This document shows, in pieces, positions 29,422 to 39,813 of a stretch of 64,000 nucleotides of DNA (position 1 is the stretch's first letter; the number at the start of each line of letters is the position of its first letter). The notes below the pieces were generated by a model. The model had not been told where the DNA came from and did not search any database. It worked only from the letters and a program-made list of their open reading frames with translations. Origin of the DNA: Phenylobacterium hankyongense (lineage in GTDB: Bacteria > Pseudomonadota > Alphaproteobacteria > Caulobacterales > Caulobacteraceae); assembly GCF_003254505.1 (NCBI RefSeq), contig NZ_QFYP01000001.1, positions 1,534,001 through 1,598,000 of the forward strand, given 5' to 3'. Made by a program: the position numbers and the translations under genes.

Positions 29422-30128
29422 TGCGCAGGGGTGGGCGCGGGCGCGGGCGCGGGCGGGCCGAGCGGCGCGGCGGGATCGGGATTTTCGCCGATCGCCACCT
29501 GGTGGATCACGAACTCGCCGCCCAGCTGGTCGTCGGGGTCGAACCGGAGCTGGTCGATCGTCGAGTTGGTCCAGTCGTCCCCGCCGGCCGCCGGCTTGGC
29601 CATGTTGTAGACCAGCGTCACCGTCTCGTTCACCGCCGGGTCCTTGCGATCCAGCGGCAGCCCGATGAACTGTTCGGCCGTGCCGTGCTGGGTGGTGGCG
29701 TAGTAGAGCACCCCCGACCACAGGCCGCCGGCCTTCCTGCGGGTCAGGCGCACCAGGACGATCGGATTGCGCGCGCCGTTCACCTGCAGCCCCTTGGGCG
29801 AGAGCACCATCGGGTCGAACCGCTGGTCGGTGACGTGCAGGCCGCCGCCGGGCTCCAGGCCCAGGACGCCGCCGCCCATGGTGAAGCCGTCGGTGGCGTT
29901 GTCGAAGGTCCACTGCTTGATGGTCTTCACCGGCTTGCCGTTCAGCTCGAAGGCGCCGGTCTGGGCGTTCCAGCGGGCCGGGCCCGGCCGTTCGCTGGCG
30001 GGGCCTGCGGGGGCCGTCGCCGCCGGCGTCGCCTGCCCGGGCTGCCCAGGTCGTGGCTTTGGCTTCTCGCACCCCGCGACCGCGAGCGCGACGGCGGCGC
30101 TTGAGAGGATGAGCAAGGTCGCTTTCAC
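29418..30128 (-). CDS. Putative lipoprotein of unknown function
   Basis: A 236-residue protein with a signal peptide ending in lipobox AVAGC (Cys20) followed by a low-complexity Pro/Ala/Gly linker. The body (about 55-215) is beta-rich, including IKQWTFDNATDGFTMGGG, VNGARNPIVLVRLTRRKAGGLWSGVLYYATTQHG and DQLRFDPDDQLGGEFVIHQVAIGENP. It resembles a carbohydrate-binding or concanavalin-like module, but I do not recognise the family. The tail is PAPAPAPTP. Its ATG overlaps the stop of the upstream acyltransferase (ATGA), implying translational coupling and a linked role in envelope glycans. Confidence 0.72.
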   Translation of the reverse strand: MKATLLILSSAAVALAVAGCEKPKPRPGQPGQATPAATAPAGPASERPGPARWNAQTGAFELNGKPVKTIKQWTFDNATDGFTMGGGVLGLEPGGGLHVTDQRFDPMVLSPKGLQVNGARNPIVLVRLTRRKAGGLWSGVLYYATTQHGTAEQFIGLPLDRKDPAVNETVTLVYNMAKPAAGGDDWTNSTIDQLRFDPDDQLGGEFVIHQVAIGENPDPAAPLGPPAPAPAPTPAH

Positions 30129-30817
30129 GCGCGGAAGATCCTTGGGTTGGTGCTGGCCTTCGGTCGCAGGGGTATGACACGGTTAAGCCACGCCCTGAAG
30201 CCTGACGGCCGTGGATCCGCGACCGGATCTATATGCTCCACGAACTCGCGCCGCCATTCCACTCCGGTCCGCATCACCCGGGCGGGCGTGCCGGCCGCAA
30301 TGACGTTGGGGGGGATTTCGCCCACCACCATCGAACCCGCCCCGATGACGGCGCCGGCCCCGATGACGGCGCCCTTGGTGACGAGGACCCGGGTCCCGAG
30401 CCAGACGTGGTCGCCAATCGTAATCGACCGGGCCGGATTAATCCGCCGCCCGGTCGCGCGGTCGTAAATCGGATGCATGTCGCTGACGTCCATATGGATG
30501 TCGGTGGAGAACATGCAGTCTTCGCCGATGTTGATCTCGCCGGTCTCGTGCATCGAGATGCCGGCCGCGTTGATGGTGGTGCCGCGACCGATGCGCAGCA
30601 CGCCGCCGTCCCCCCGCAGGGTGCGGATCATGCCATTGATGTTGCAGCCGTCGCCGATTTCGACCAGGCCGCCGTCGCCCTGCAACCAGATGCTCGCCGT
30701 CAGTACGACGTTTTTACCGATCCTCAGCGTGTTGCCCCGGCCATGGATCAGGATCCGACCCTCGACCTCGCTTTCCAGTTCCAGAACGGTGTCTGGCCTC
30801 GCAAATTCGACCGGCAT
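30125..30817 (-). CDS. Hexapeptide-repeat acyltransferase (LbetaH family)
   Basis: A 230-residue left-handed beta-helix acyltransferase with degenerate hexapeptide turns (IGKNVVLTA, VEIGDGCNING, LRIGRGTTINA, INIGEDCMFS) and the catalytic-loop region DVSDMHPIYD, then IGDHVWLGTRVLVTKGAVIGAGAVIGAGSMVVGEIPPNVIAAGTPARVMR. It is like polysaccharide O-acetyltransferases, with trimers expected. The frame stays open upstream through a P-type ATPase remnant on the same strand, so I start at ATG 30817. It overlaps the lipoprotein gene by 4 bp. Confidence 0.85.
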   Translation of the reverse strand: MPVEFARPDTVLELESEVEGRILIHGRGNTLRIGKNVVLTASIWLQGDGGLVEIGDGCNINGMIRTLRGDGGVLRIGRGTTINAAGISMHETGEINIGEDCMFSTDIHMDVSDMHPIYDRATGRRINPARSITIGDHVWLGTRVLVTKGAVIGAGAVIGAGSMVVGEIPPNVIAAGTPARVMRTGVEWRREFVEHIDPVADPRPSGFRAWLNRVIPLRPKASTNPRIFRA

Positions 30818-30906
30818 CGATGCTCTTGCTCGCCCGGGCCCACAACGCCCCGTTCGACCCGTAGCATCGAAGCGCGGCCTTTGCAGACCCGAAACGCGGG
30901 TCCGCC

Positions 30907-31194
30907 CTAGCCGTCCAGGCGCGCGCCGCGCAGGCGCAGGGCGTTGCCGATGACGCTCACCGACGACAGCGCCATGGCCAGGGCCGCCACTTCCGGCGAG
31001 AGCGTCAGGCCGAGGCTCGGGGCGTCGTTGACCCCGTCGCCGGCCATGGCGACGCGGCGGCCCTCGGCGCGCAGCCGCTGGACGACCGCGGCCTTGTCCT
31101 GCGGCAGCACCTCCGCCTCGACATCCTCGATGCCGAGCTTGCGGGCGACCGCCAGGGCCGTGGCCCGGTTGTCGCCGGTCAGCATCGCCCGCGC
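30907..31194 (-). pseudogene. Remnant of a copper/heavy-metal P1B-type ATPase
   Basis: The peptide [35 protein letters not shown] and [10 protein letters not shown] is the ATP-binding/hinge end of a CopA-type ATPase, and [24 protein letters not shown] is its last transmembrane helix. About 65 residues between NDAP and that helix are missing, and everything before the TGD motif is lost; a stop codon lies 3 codons before the first ATG. The left side is otherwise intact to its own stop. A non-functional fragment. Confidence 0.85.
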
Positions 31195-31198
31195 CTAG

Positions 31199-31423
31199 CG
31201 GACCGACAACGACGAGCTGACCACCGTCGGCGGCCACCACGGCCCGGTCTACACGGTGGCCAAGGCGTCCCTGGGCGCGATCCGCGACTGGCGGATCTCC
31301 GAGCACGTCACCTTCGGCCTGGGCGGCCTCTATGCGGTGAACTTCATCCCCTCAGGGCTGACGGCCGCCTACGGCGCCGATCCGGCCGGGGCCATGGCCT
31401 TCGTGCGGATGAAGCTGCAGTAG
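31199..31423 (+). pseudogene. 3' fragment of a probable outer-membrane/metal-resistance-linked protein
   Basis: A 74-codon open piece with no start: TVGGHHGPVYTVAKASLGAIRDWRISEHVTFGLGGLYAVNF and AAYGADPAGAMAFVRMKL before TAG. Alternating hydrophobic strands and an aromatic/basic C-terminus suggest the end of a beta-barrel. I recall similar proteins beside metal-efflux genes in Caulobacterales, but cannot verify this. An in-frame TAG at 31196-31198 marks the breakpoint, within 8 bp of the breakpoint of the ATPase remnant. Confidence 0.65.
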
Positions 31424-31428
31424 GCCGG

Positions 31429-31465
31429 AAAAGGCGAAGGCCCGACGGGTTACCGTCGGGCCTTC
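31429..31465 (-). terminator. Terminator of tRNA-Ala
   Basis: A perfect 13-bp stem GAAGGCCCGACGG/CCGTCGGGCCTTC with a 4-base loop (31436-31465), followed on the minus strand by GCCTTTTCC. The T-run lies on the minus side, just downstream of tRNA-Ala. Confidence 0.85.
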
Positions 31466-31466
31466 A

Positions 31467-31542
31467 TGGTGGAGCTAAGCGGAGTCGAACCGCTGACCTC
31501 TTGAATGCCATTCAAGCGCTCTACCAGCTGAGCTATAGCCCC
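31467..31542 (-). tRNA. tRNA-Ala, anticodon GGC
   Basis: A 76-nt cloverleaf on the minus strand: acceptor GGGGCTA/TAGCTCC, D-arm AGCTCAGCTGGTAGAGC, anticodon stem CTTGA/TCAAG around ATGGCAT (anticodon GGC), T-arm GCGGTTCGACTCCGC, encoded CCA. GGC reads GCC/GCU, of which GCC is the dominant alanine codon in this GC-rich window. A strong terminator follows directly. Confidence 0.97.
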
Positions 31543-31661
31543 GAGGTCTCGGGTTCCCAGGACGTTTGTCGCCCCCCGGGAAGGCGCGGAACCTATTCAA
31601 AGCACGTGGCGCGATCAAGCCCGGGTTTGGGCTTTTTCGCCACACCGCCGATCGAAGCCGA

Positions 31662-32123
31662 TCAGCGGTCCTCGTCGCCCTCCTCTGGGAGGCCTTCGAT
31701 CTCGTCGTCGAAGTCGTCGTCGTCCTCTTCCTCCAGGAAGGGCACGTCGGCGTCGTCTTCGACTTCTTCGTCGTCCGTGAACTCGCCCAGGTCGTCGGCG
31801 ACGGGCGCCACGCCCGGTTCGGCGGTGTCCTCGTCGTCGTCGGTGGCGAGCGGCGGTTCGTCCGCCACCTCGTCCAGTTCCGGCGCGCCGATATCTTCTT
31901 CTTCTTCGTCCTCGGCGTCGTCCGCCTTGCCCTTCACCTGATCTTCTTCGACCTCAGGCTCGGGAACCACGGCGCGGGCGCGGACCCGGCGATTGCGAAC
32001 GGCCTCGTCAGGATCGAATTCGGTGCCGCACTTCGGGCAGTGCGCCGGACGCTTGCTGAGGTCGTAGAACTTCGCTTGGCAGTGGGGGCAAATCTGTTTG
32101 GAGCCCAGCTCGGGATTGGCCAA
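31662..32123 (-). CDS. FYDLN-acid domain protein (TIGR02300-like)
   Basis: A 153-residue protein: an N-terminal zinc ribbon ([27 protein letters not shown]) followed by a basic patch ([10 protein letters not shown]), then a very acidic low-complexity tail rich in Glu/Asp runs. This is a family found across alphaproteobacteria, of unknown role. The start is TTG at 32123 after a GAGGG; no ATG exists in the open frame nearby. It is divergent from aroA, which it accompanies in many relatives. Confidence 0.85.
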   Translation of the reverse strand: MANPELGSKQICPHCQAKFYDLSKRPAHCPKCGTEFDPDEAVRNRRVRARAVVPEPEVEEDQVKGKADDAEDEEEEDIGAPELDEVADEPPLATDDDEDTAEPGVAPVADDLGEFTDDEEVEDDADVPFLEEEDDDDFDDEIEGLPEEGDEDR

Positions 32124-32188
32124 AGGCGACGACCCTCTAAAACGGCGGTTTTGCGAAAGCGGGCTCCCTTGCCACGCGCGGGAGCGAC

Positions 32189-32194
32189 TGTCAA
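32189..32194 (-). promoter_or_regulatory. Possible -35 element of the FYDLN gene
   Basis: TTGACA on the minus strand (32194-32189) lies in the 120-bp divergent gap before the TTG start. No clear -10 is placed 16-18 bases downstream, so this is tentative. Confidence 0.3.
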
Positions 32195-32243
32195 AAGCAA
32201 TCCCCCTCGTGAACCGGCGGCCTGCGGAGGCTCGATTTTCAAT

Positions 32244-33584
32244 ATGACCGCGGCTGGACTGACCGCCAGGCGCACCGGACCTCTCAGAGGCCGTGTGCGG
32301 GCGCCCGGGGACAAGTCGATCTCGCACCGGGCGCTGATCCTGGGCGCGCTGGCGAACGGCGCAACCGACATCGAAGGCCTCCTGGAAGGCGATGACGTCA
32401 AGCGCACCGCCGCGGCGATGGCGAGCTTCGGCGCGCGCGTGGAGCGGCTGGGCGAAGGCCGCTGGCGGGTGGACGGCCAGGGCGGCTTCGCCGAGCCGAC
32501 GGACGTGGTCGACTGCGGCAACGCCGGCACCGGCGTGCGGCTGGTGATGGGCGCGGCCGCCGGCTTCGAGCTCTCCGCCACCTTCACCGGCGACGCCTCC
32601 CTGCGCGGCCGGCCGATGAACCGGGTGCTGAAGCCGCTCGGCGAGATGGGCGCCACCTGGATCTCGCGGTCCGGCGGCCGCCTGCCGCTGACCCTGAAGG
32701 GCGGCGGGCTGAAACGCATCGCCTACCGCCTGCCCGAGCCCTCGGCCCAGGTGAAGTCGGCGGTCCTGCTGGCCGGGCTGCACGCCGACGGGGGGGCCGA
32801 GGTGTTCGAGCCCGAGCCCACCCGCGACCACACCGAGCGCATGCTGCGGGCCTTCGGCGCCGAGGTTGAGGTGTTCGAAGAGAACGGCGGCCGGCGCATC
32901 CTGCTGGCCGGCGGCCAGCGGCTGACCGGGACCACGGTGCGGGTGCCGGGCGATCCGTCCTCCGCCGCCTTCCCGCTGGTGGCGGCGCTGATCACCCCCG
33001 GCTCCGAGGTGACCGTGGAAGGCATGCTGCTCAACGCGCTGCGCATCGGCCTGCTCGACACCCTGGGCGAGATGGGCGCCGACATCTCGGTGACCAACGT
33101 CCGCGACGAGGGCGGGGAGACGGTCGCCGACCTCACCGCCCGCTATTCGCAGCTGACCGGCGTCGAGGTGCCGGCCGAGCGCGCGCCCTCGATGATCGAC
33201 GAATATCCGATCCTGGCGGTGGCCGCCGCCTTCGCCGAAGGCCGCACGGTGATGCGCGGCATCGGCGAGATGCGGGTCAAGGAGAGCGACCGCATCGCCC
33301 TGATGGCCGCGGGCCTCGCCGCCTGCGGGGTCGGCGTCGAGGAGGAGCCGGAGGGCATGACGGTGATCGGCTGCGTGCGCGGCAACCACGCGGTGACCGG
33401 CGGGGCGCGGGTCACCACCCACGGGGACCACCGCATCGCCATGTCCCACCTGATCATGGGCCTCGCCGCCGAGCAGCCGATCGCGGTGGACGAGCCCGGC
33501 ATGATCGCCACCAGCTTCCCCGGCTTCGTGGCGCTGATGCGCGGCCTGGGCGGCGAGATCGACGACGAGCGCCCGGCCGCATGA
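32244..33584 (+). CDS. aroA: 3-phosphoshikimate 1-carboxyvinyltransferase (EPSP synthase)
   Basis: This enzyme adds PEP to shikimate-3-phosphate in aromatic amino-acid synthesis. The 446-residue two-domain protein shows [42 protein letters not shown] and [13 protein letters not shown]. The RPMNRVLKP and [11 protein letters not shown] segments look like the class II enzymes (as in Agrobacterium), but the substrate-site motif is GNAGT, with Gly rather than Ala. ATG 32244 is the family start; an AT-rich stretch precedes it. It overlaps cmk by 4 bp. Confidence 0.95.
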   Translation: MTAAGLTARRTGPLRGRVRAPGDKSISHRALILGALANGATDIEGLLEGDDVKRTAAAMASFGARVERLGEGRWRVDGQGGFAEPTDVVDCGNAGTGVRLVMGAAAGFELSATFTGDASLRGRPMNRVLKPLGEMGATWISRSGGRLPLTLKGGGLKRIAYRLPEPSAQVKSAVLLAGLHADGGAEVFEPEPTRDHTERMLRAFGAEVEVFEENGGRRILLAGGQRLTGTTVRVPGDPSSAAFPLVAALITPGSEVTVEGMLLNALRIGLLDTLGEMGADISVTNVRDEGGETVADLTARYSQLTGVEVPAERAPSMIDEYPILAVAAAFAEGRTVMRGIGEMRVKESDRIALMAAGLAACGVGVEEEPEGMTVIGCVRGNHAVTGGARVTTHGDHRIAMSHLIMGLAAEQPIAVDEPGMIATSFPGFVALMRGLGGEIDDERPAA

Positions 33585-34255
33585 AGGAACAGGCGCCCAA
33601 CCCGAACTTCGTGATCGCGGTCGACGGCCCGGCCGCCTCCGGCAAGGGGACGATCGCCACCCGCCTGGGCGCCGCCTACGGCCTGCCGGTGCTGGACACC
33701 GGCCTGCTCTACCGCGCCGTGGGCGTGCTGATGCAGCGGGCCAGCGAGGACCTGGACGACCACGAGGCCGCCGCCGCGGCGGCCGCGATCCTGACCTCCG
33801 ACCTCCTGGACGACCCCGCCTGCCGCACCCGTGCGGCGGGCGAGGCGGCCAGCCGGGTGGCCATCCATCCGCGGGTCCGCGGGGCGCTGATGGACTTCCA
33901 GCGCACCTTCGCCAGCCAGGAGGGCGGCGCGGTGCTCGACGGCCGCGACATCGGCACGGTGATCGCCCCCGACGCCCCGGCCAAGCTCTACGTCACCGCC
34001 TCGCCGGAGGTCCGCGCCGAGCGTCGCTGGAAGCAGCTGACCGCCCAGGGTGAGCGCGTCGAGCTTGCCGACGTGCTGGAAGACATCCATAGACGCGACG
34101 CCCGCGACGGCGGCCGCGACGCCGCCCCCATGCGGCCCGCCGCCGACGCCGTCTTGCTGGACACCTCTGAAATGACTATAGACCAAGCCGCCGATGCGGC
34201 CCGCCGCATCGTCGAGGCGGCGCGCGCCCGCTGGGAGAAATCCCGGCAGAGCTAA
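33581..34255 (+). CDS. cmk: Cytidylate kinase
   Basis: Phosphorylates CMP and dCMP to their diphosphates. The 224-residue P-loop kinase shows [17 protein letters not shown] (Walker A), [11 protein letters not shown], a [23 protein letters not shown] segment and LAD...[13 protein letters not shown], typical Cmk. It overlaps aroA by ATGA, so it is translationally coupled, and precedes rpsA as in many proteobacteria. Confidence 0.95.
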   Translation: MKEQAPNPNFVIAVDGPAASGKGTIATRLGAAYGLPVLDTGLLYRAVGVLMQRASEDLDDHEAAAAAAAILTSDLLDDPACRTRAAGEAASRVAIHPRVRGALMDFQRTFASQEGGAVLDGRDIGTVIAPDAPAKLYVTASPEVRAERRWKQLTAQGERVELADVLEDIHRRDARDGGRDAAPMRPAADAVLLDTSEMTIDQAADAARRIVEAARARWEKSRQS

Positions 34256-34410
34256 TCCACCCGCGCCTTTCCCTCGCACGGCTGCGGGCAGACTTCATTT
34301 AAGCGCGAGGTATTCCCCGCGCCTTCGGTTCAACCCCTAACCCGACGTAGGGACTCCGTCCGACGCCCTTGGCGCACGGGCCCCCCGTCATTTGAAGACG
34401 AAAGATTCCC

Positions 34411-36120
34411 ATGGCTGACGATATGAGCCTCAATCCCACCCGCGACGATTTCTCCGCCCTGCTCGACGAGTCCCTCGGCGGCCGTGACTTCATGGAAGGC
34501 CAGGTTGTCCACGGCAAGGTCGTGGCGATCGAGAAGGACATCGCGATCATCGATGTCGGCCTGAAGACCGAAGGCCGCGTGCCCCTGAAGGAATTCGGCG
34601 GCGAAGACGGCAAGCCCGCCAACCTCAAGGTCGGCGACACCGTCGAGGTCTTCCTCGAGCGCGTCGAGAACGCCATGGGCGAAGCGGTGCTGAGCCGCGA
34701 CAAGGCCCGCCGCGAGGAAGCCTGGACGCGCCTGGAAGCCGTCTACGAGCGCAACGAGCCGGTGATGGGCTCCATCGTCGGCCGCGTGAAGGGCGGCTTC
34801 ACCGTCGACCTCGGCGGCGCCTCGGCCTTCCTGCCGGGCTCGCAGGTCGACATCCGCCCGGTGCGCGACGTTGGCCCGCTGATGGGCCGCGAGCAGCCGT
34901 TCGCGATCCTCAAGATGGACCGCCCGCGCGGCAACATCGTCGTCTCGCGCCGCGCCATCCTGGAAGAAGCCCGCGCCGAACAGCGCACCGAGCTGGTCTC
35001 CCAGCTGCAGGAAGGCGAAGTCCGCGAAGGCGTGGTCAAGAACATCACCGACTACGGCGCGTTCGTGGACCTGGGCGGCATCGACGGCCTGCTGCACGTC
35101 ACCGACATGAGCTGGAAGCGCGTCAACCACCCGAGCCAGGTGCTGGCGGTGGGCGACACGGTCAAGGTGCAGATCGTCAAGATCAACCCCGACACCCAGC
35201 GCATCTCGCTCGGCATGAAGCAGCTGCAGTCCGATCCCTGGGACGGCGTGGAAGCCAAGTACCCGGTGGGCGCGAAGTTCACCGGCCGGATCACCAACAT
35301 CACCGACTACGGCGCCTTCGTGGAGCTGGAAGCCGGCGTCGAGGGTCTGGTGCACGTCTCGGAAATGTCCTGGACCAAGAAGAACGTCCACCCGGGCAAG
35401 ATCGTCTCCACCTCGCAGGAAGTGGAAGTCGTGGTCCTGGACGTCGATCCGTCCAAGCGCCGCGTGTCGCTGGGCCTCAAGCAGGCCATGGCCAACCCGT
35501 GGGACGCCTTCGTGGCCACCCATCCGGTCGGCTCGACGGTCGAAGGCGAGGTCAAGAACGCCACCGAGTTCGGCCTGTTCATCGGCCTGGACAACGACAT
35601 CGACGGCATGGTGCACCTGTCCGACCTGGACTGGGCCGCGCCGGGTGAAGAAGCCATCGCCCGCTACAACAAGGGCGACATGGTCAAGGCCCGCGTGCTG
35701 GACGTCGACGTCGAGAAGGAGCGCATCTCCCTCGGCATCAAGCAGCTGGCCGGCGACCCGATGCAGGGCGACAGCTTCCGCAAGGGCCAGACCGTCACCG
35801 TGGTGGTGACCGAGGTCACCTCGGGCGGCATCGAAGTCCGCTTCGGCGAGGACGATGCCCCGATGAGCGCCTTCATCCGCAAGTCGGACCTGTCGCGCGA
35901 CCGCGCCGACCAACGGCCGGAACGGTTCGCCGTCGGCGACCGGGTCGACGCCCAGATCACCAACGTGGACAAGGCCGCGCGCCGCGTCTCGCTGTCGATC
36001 AAGTCGCTCGAAATGGTCGAAGAGAAGCAGGCCATCGAGAAGTTCGGCTCGTCGGACAGCGGCGCTTCGCTGGGCGACATCCTGGGCGCGGCTCTGCGCG
36101 AGAAGGCCCAGAAGGAATAG
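34411..36120 (+). CDS. rpsA: 30S ribosomal protein S1
   Basis: S1 captures mRNA on the 30S subunit. The 569-residue protein carries six S1 (OB-fold) repeats, recognisable as [118 protein letters not shown] and a more divergent last repeat (about 450-530). Its codon usage is more uniform than that of its neighbours, as expected for high expression. A strong intrinsic terminator follows. Confidence 0.97.
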   Translation: MADDMSLNPTRDDFSALLDESLGGRDFMEGQVVHGKVVAIEKDIAIIDVGLKTEGRVPLKEFGGEDGKPANLKVGDTVEVFLERVENAMGEAVLSRDKARREEAWTRLEAVYERNEPVMGSIVGRVKGGFTVDLGGASAFLPGSQVDIRPVRDVGPLMGREQPFAILKMDRPRGNIVVSRRAILEEARAEQRTELVSQLQEGEVREGVVKNITDYGAFVDLGGIDGLLHVTDMSWKRVNHPSQVLAVGDTVKVQIVKINPDTQRISLGMKQLQSDPWDGVEAKYPVGAKFTGRITNITDYGAFVELEAGVEGLVHVSEMSWTKKNVHPGKIVSTSQEVEVVVLDVDPSKRRVSLGLKQAMANPWDAFVATHPVGSTVEGEVKNATEFGLFIGLDNDIDGMVHLSDLDWAAPGEEAIARYNKGDMVKARVLDVDVEKERISLGIKQLAGDPMQGDSFRKGQTVTVVVTEVTSGGIEVRFGEDDAPMSAFIRKSDLSRDRADQRPERFAVGDRVDAQITNVDKAARRVSLSIKSLEMVEEKQAIEKFGSSDSGASLGDILGAALREKAQKE

Positions 36121-36147
36121 TCACCCTCAGCTGAGGACGTGACGAAG

Positions 36148-36183
36148 CGGCGGATCGGGAAACCGGTCCGCCGTTTTCTTTTT
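36148..36183 (+). terminator. Intrinsic terminator of rpsA
   Basis: CGGCGGATCGG (36148-36158) pairs with CCGGTCCGCCG (36163-36173) with one G-T wobble, followed by TTTTCTTTTT (36174-36183). Confidence 0.92.
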
Positions 36184-36270
36184 GGCGGCGCGGTTTGCAC
36201 GCCGCGAAGCCATCGCGAGAGCAGATTGCAGGCGCCGCTCAGGGTTGTCCCGGGATCGACCCGGTAAAGC

Positions 36271-36301
36271 TTGACGGTGAACGCCGTAAACCCTCTTTAC
36301 G
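36271..36301 (+). promoter_or_regulatory. Putative ihfB promoter with overlapping dyad
   Basis: TTGACG (36271-36276), 17 bases, TCTTTA (36294-36299). The dyad CGTAAA/TTTACG (36285-36290 and 36296-36301) overlaps the -10 and could be an operator. A CCGGG/CCCGG palindrome lies just upstream (about 36250-36264). Confidence 0.5.
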
Positions 36302-36361
36302 CCTTGAATACAAAGGCGCACTCGCTCATGGTCGCGCCGCTTGAGGACCTGAAGGGCCCCC

Positions 36362-36649
36362 ATGATCAAGTCCGAACTGATCGCTAAACTTGCCGAAGAG
36401 AACCCGCACCTGACCCAGCGCGACATCGAGCGCGTGGTCGGCGTCGTCCTCGAGCGCATGATCCAGGCCCTGGAGGAGGGTGGACGCGTCGAGCTCCGCG
36501 GCTTCGGCGCCCTGTCCGTCCGCTCCCGCGACGCCCGCGCCGGCCGCAACCCGCGCACCGGCGAGCCGGTGAACGTCCGCGCCAAGCACGTGCCGTTCTT
36601 CAAGAGCGGCAAGGAACTGCGCGAACGTCTCAACGTCACCGACGAATAG
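36362..36649 (+). CDS. ihfB: Integration host factor subunit beta
   Basis: A 95-residue DNA-bending protein of the HU/IHF family that pairs with IhfA. Features include [26 protein letters not shown], the beta-arm with [11 protein letters not shown] (the intercalating proline lies in the arm), and the [13 protein letters not shown]-terminus. The site downstream of rpsA is the standard location. It is followed 7 bp later by mscL. Confidence 0.96.
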   Translation: MIKSELIAKLAEENPHLTQRDIERVVGVVLERMIQALEEGGRVELRGFGALSVRSRDARAGRNPRTGEPVNVRAKHVPFFKSGKELRERLNVTDE

Positions 36650-36656
36650 GCCCGCC

Positions 36657-37118
36657 ATGACCCTGACTGACGCGCCCGCGGCGCCGAAGCGCCGGGTCTC
36701 CATCCTCTCGGAATTCCGCGAGTTCATCGCCCGCGGCAACGTCATCGACCTCGCCGTCGGCGTGATCATCGGCGCGGCCTTCAACGACATCGTCAAAAGC
36801 CTGGTCGACCAGATCGTCATGCCGCCGGTCGGCCTGCTGCTGTCCGGCATCGACTTCTCGCACCTGGAATGGGTGCTGAAGCCGGACAATCCGGCCACCA
36901 AGGCCAACGAGCTGGTGGCCATCCAGTACGGCCTGTTCCTCAACACCCTGATCAAGTTCGTGATCGTCGCCTGGGTGGTGTTCCTGCTGGTCAAGGCGGT
37001 GAACGTCATCCGCCGCCGCGACGCCGAGCGGCCGCCGGAGGCAAAGCCCGCGCCGCCGCCGCAGGAAGCGCTGCTGATCGAAATCCGCGACCTTCTGAAG
37101 GCGCAGGCGGAAAAGTAG
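36657..37118 (+). CDS. mscL: Large-conductance mechanosensitive channel
   Basis: A 153-residue homopentameric tension-gated channel releasing solutes on osmotic downshock. TM1 holds the gate, NVIDLAVGVIIGAAFNDIVKSLVDQIVMPPVGLL, and TM2 lies around YGLFLNTLIKFVIVAWVVFLLVKA. A Pro-rich cytoplasmic linker (PPEAKPAPPPQE) leads to the C-terminal helix LLIEIRDLLKAQ. The 7-bp gap to ihfB implies cotranscription. Confidence 0.95.
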   Translation: MTLTDAPAAPKRRVSILSEFREFIARGNVIDLAVGVIIGAAFNDIVKSLVDQIVMPPVGLLLSGIDFSHLEWVLKPDNPATKANELVAIQYGLFLNTLIKFVIVAWVVFLLVKAVNVIRRRDAERPPEAKPAPPPQEALLIEIRDLLKAQAEK

Positions 37119-37136
37119 GGCCTCGTCCACTCGTCA

Positions 37137-37227
37137 TCACCCGGCTTGTCCGGGTGATCCAACCCGAAGCCGCTCTCCATCAGCTGCGGAAACGTGTTGG
37201 GCTGGGTGGCCCGGACAAGCCGGGCCA
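37137..37227. repeat. Inverted copy of the 19.3-kb palindromic repeat
   Basis: TCACCCGG-CTTGT-CCGGGTGA (37137-37157) and TGGCCCGG-ACAAG-CCGGGCCA (37207-37227) are the same two stems as at 19342-19433, in reverse-complement order. They occupy the convergent gap between mscL and the hemerythrin gene. Confidence 0.88.
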
Positions 37228-37264
37228 TGACGATCCGGAGGAAGCGTCGGTGCTCCCCGGCCGC

Positions 37265-37825
37265 CTACGCCACCTTGAAGCCTTCCCAGTTCATCATCTT
37301 GGTGAGCCGGGCGTTCTCCTCGGCCGGCAGGGCGTCGCGGAAGGTGGGGAAGATCTCGTCCTCTTCCTGGCGCATGTGCTCCTGCAGGTCTGTCCAGAAC
37401 TCCCGGGCCCGGAGCAGCCACTGCGGGTCCCGCGAGGAGATCCGGCGCAGGTCGTAGATGAAGGTCTTCGCCTTGGCGTGGTCGTCGACGAGGTGGTGCG
37501 CCTGCTCGGCGTGGGCGTTCTCCGACAGCGCCGGATAGATGACGTTCTCCTCCTCGATCGCGTGCTTGGTCAGCGCATAGGCGATCTTGGTCAGCAGCAT
37601 CTCGCGCTTGAGCATCTCCTCGTCGGAGGTGGCGAGCAGGGTGTCGAACATCTTCTCCACCATGCGGTGCTCGGCGGTGAGGCCGGCGACCCAGTCGCCC
37701 GCGGCGAGCGCGGGTCCCTGCATCACCGCCTTGCGGGCGTGCGGAATGGCGAGGCCGGCCAGCAGGCCGAAGGCGGCGCCTGTGGCCAGGCGGCCGAACG
37801 AATGGTCGGAGGTCGAGTGTGGCAT
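37265..37825 (-). CDS. Hemerythrin HHE-domain protein
   Basis: A 186-residue protein with an N-terminal hydrophobic stretch ([22 protein letters not shown]), possibly a membrane anchor, then a hemerythrin-like four-helix domain. Iron-ligand candidates appear in [42 protein letters not shown] and [14 protein letters not shown]. Such proteins bind a di-iron centre and often sense oxygen or nitric oxide, or repair iron-sulfur sites; the role here is unknown. It is divergent from trpF. Confidence 0.85.
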   Translation of the reverse strand: MPHSTSDHSFGRLATGAAFGLLAGLAIPHARKAVMQGPALAAGDWVAGLTAEHRMVEKMFDTLLATSDEEMLKREMLLTKIAYALTKHAIEEENVIYPALSENAHAEQAHHLVDDHAKAKTFIYDLRRISSRDPQWLLRAREFWTDLQEHMRQEEDEIFPTFRDALPAEENARLTKMMNWEGFKVA

Positions 37826-37884
37826 GGTCGTTCTCCTGCAGTCGGTTTGAGAACCTGCCGGGGCTGACCGCTGTTCCGGACGAT

Positions 37885-37903
37885 CTTCGCCCTTGCGGCG
37901 AAG
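37885..37903 (+). other. Stem-loop in the trpF leader
   Basis: CTTCGCC-CTTGC-GGCGAAG is a perfect 7-bp stem about 25 bp before the trpF ATG. No T-tract follows, so it is not an intrinsic terminator; it may affect translation or simply be palindromic. Confidence 0.35.
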
Positions 37904-37927
37904 CCGCGGAGGCCCCTAATTCCCGCC

Positions 37928-38569
37928 ATGTCGATCCAGGCCAAGATCTGCGGCGTCTCCACGCCCGAGGCGGTGCGCGCCGCCCTGGACGGCGGCGCGG
38001 CCTGGCTGGGTTTCGTCTTCTTCCCGAAGAGCCCGCGCAACCTCAGCCTCGAGGCCGCGGCCCGGCTGGCCGAGCCGGTGCGCGGCCGCGCCAAGGTGGT
38101 GGCCCTGGCGGTGGATCCGGCCGATTCCCTGGTCGACGACATCGCCCGGGCGCTGCGGCCCGACCTCATCCAGCTGCACGGCAAGGAAACCCCCTCGCGG
38201 GTGCGCGAGATCGGGCTCCGCGCGCAGGCCGGCGTCATCAAGGCCGTGGCGGTGTCCGAGGCCTCCGACCTCGACCGGGCCCGTGCCTACGAGACCGTCG
38301 TCGAGCACCTGATGTTCGACGCCCGTCCGCCCAAGGACGCCTCCCGGCCGGGGGGCATGGGCGGCCGCTTCGACTGGACGCTGCTCGCCGGACGTCGGTT
38401 CGAGCGCCCCTGGTTCCTGGCCGGCGGCCTCGACCCGTGGAACCTCGCCGAGGCGGTGCAGCAATCCGGCGCGCGCCTGGTGGACGTTTCCTCTGGCGTG
38501 GAGCGTGGGCCCGGCTTAAAGGACCCCGCCTTGATCACGGCGTTTCTCGACGCCGTCAAAAGAGCCTGA
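37928..38569 (+). CDS. trpF: Phosphoribosylanthranilate isomerase
   Basis: Catalyses the Amadori isomerisation in tryptophan synthesis. The 213-residue TIM barrel shows [16 protein letters not shown] (catalytic Cys), [33 protein letters not shown] (catalytic Asp) and [12 protein letters not shown], ending in the phosphate-binding [15 protein letters not shown]. First gene of trpF-trpB-trpA-accD-folC; trpCDEG is elsewhere. Confidence 0.95.
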   Translation: MSIQAKICGVSTPEAVRAALDGGAAWLGFVFFPKSPRNLSLEAAARLAEPVRGRAKVVALAVDPADSLVDDIARALRPDLIQLHGKETPSRVREIGLRAQAGVIKAVAVSEASDLDRARAYETVVEHLMFDARPPKDASRPGGMGGRFDWTLLAGRRFERPWFLAGGLDPWNLAEAVQQSGARLVDVSSGVERGPGLKDPALITAFLDAVKRA

Positions 38570-38592
38570 TTGGCGCGTCTAAGAAGCGAACC

Positions 38593-39809
<1,217 letters not shown>

Positions 39810-39813
<4 letters not shown>

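Noticed and set aside
30817..31306. Upstream extension of the hexapeptide acyltransferase to residue 393
   Set aside because: The extension is an out-of-frame reading of the P-type ATPase remnant; the acyltransferase starts normally at ATG 30817.
30907..31542. Intact genomic island beside tRNA-Ala
   Set aside because: Only two fragments and one tRNA with its own terminator are present; no integrase, no duplicated tRNA-Ala end.
37885..37903. trpF leader stem-loop as a trp attenuator
   Set aside because: No T-tract, no small ORF with tandem Trp codons, and no alternative antiterminator hairpin are visible.
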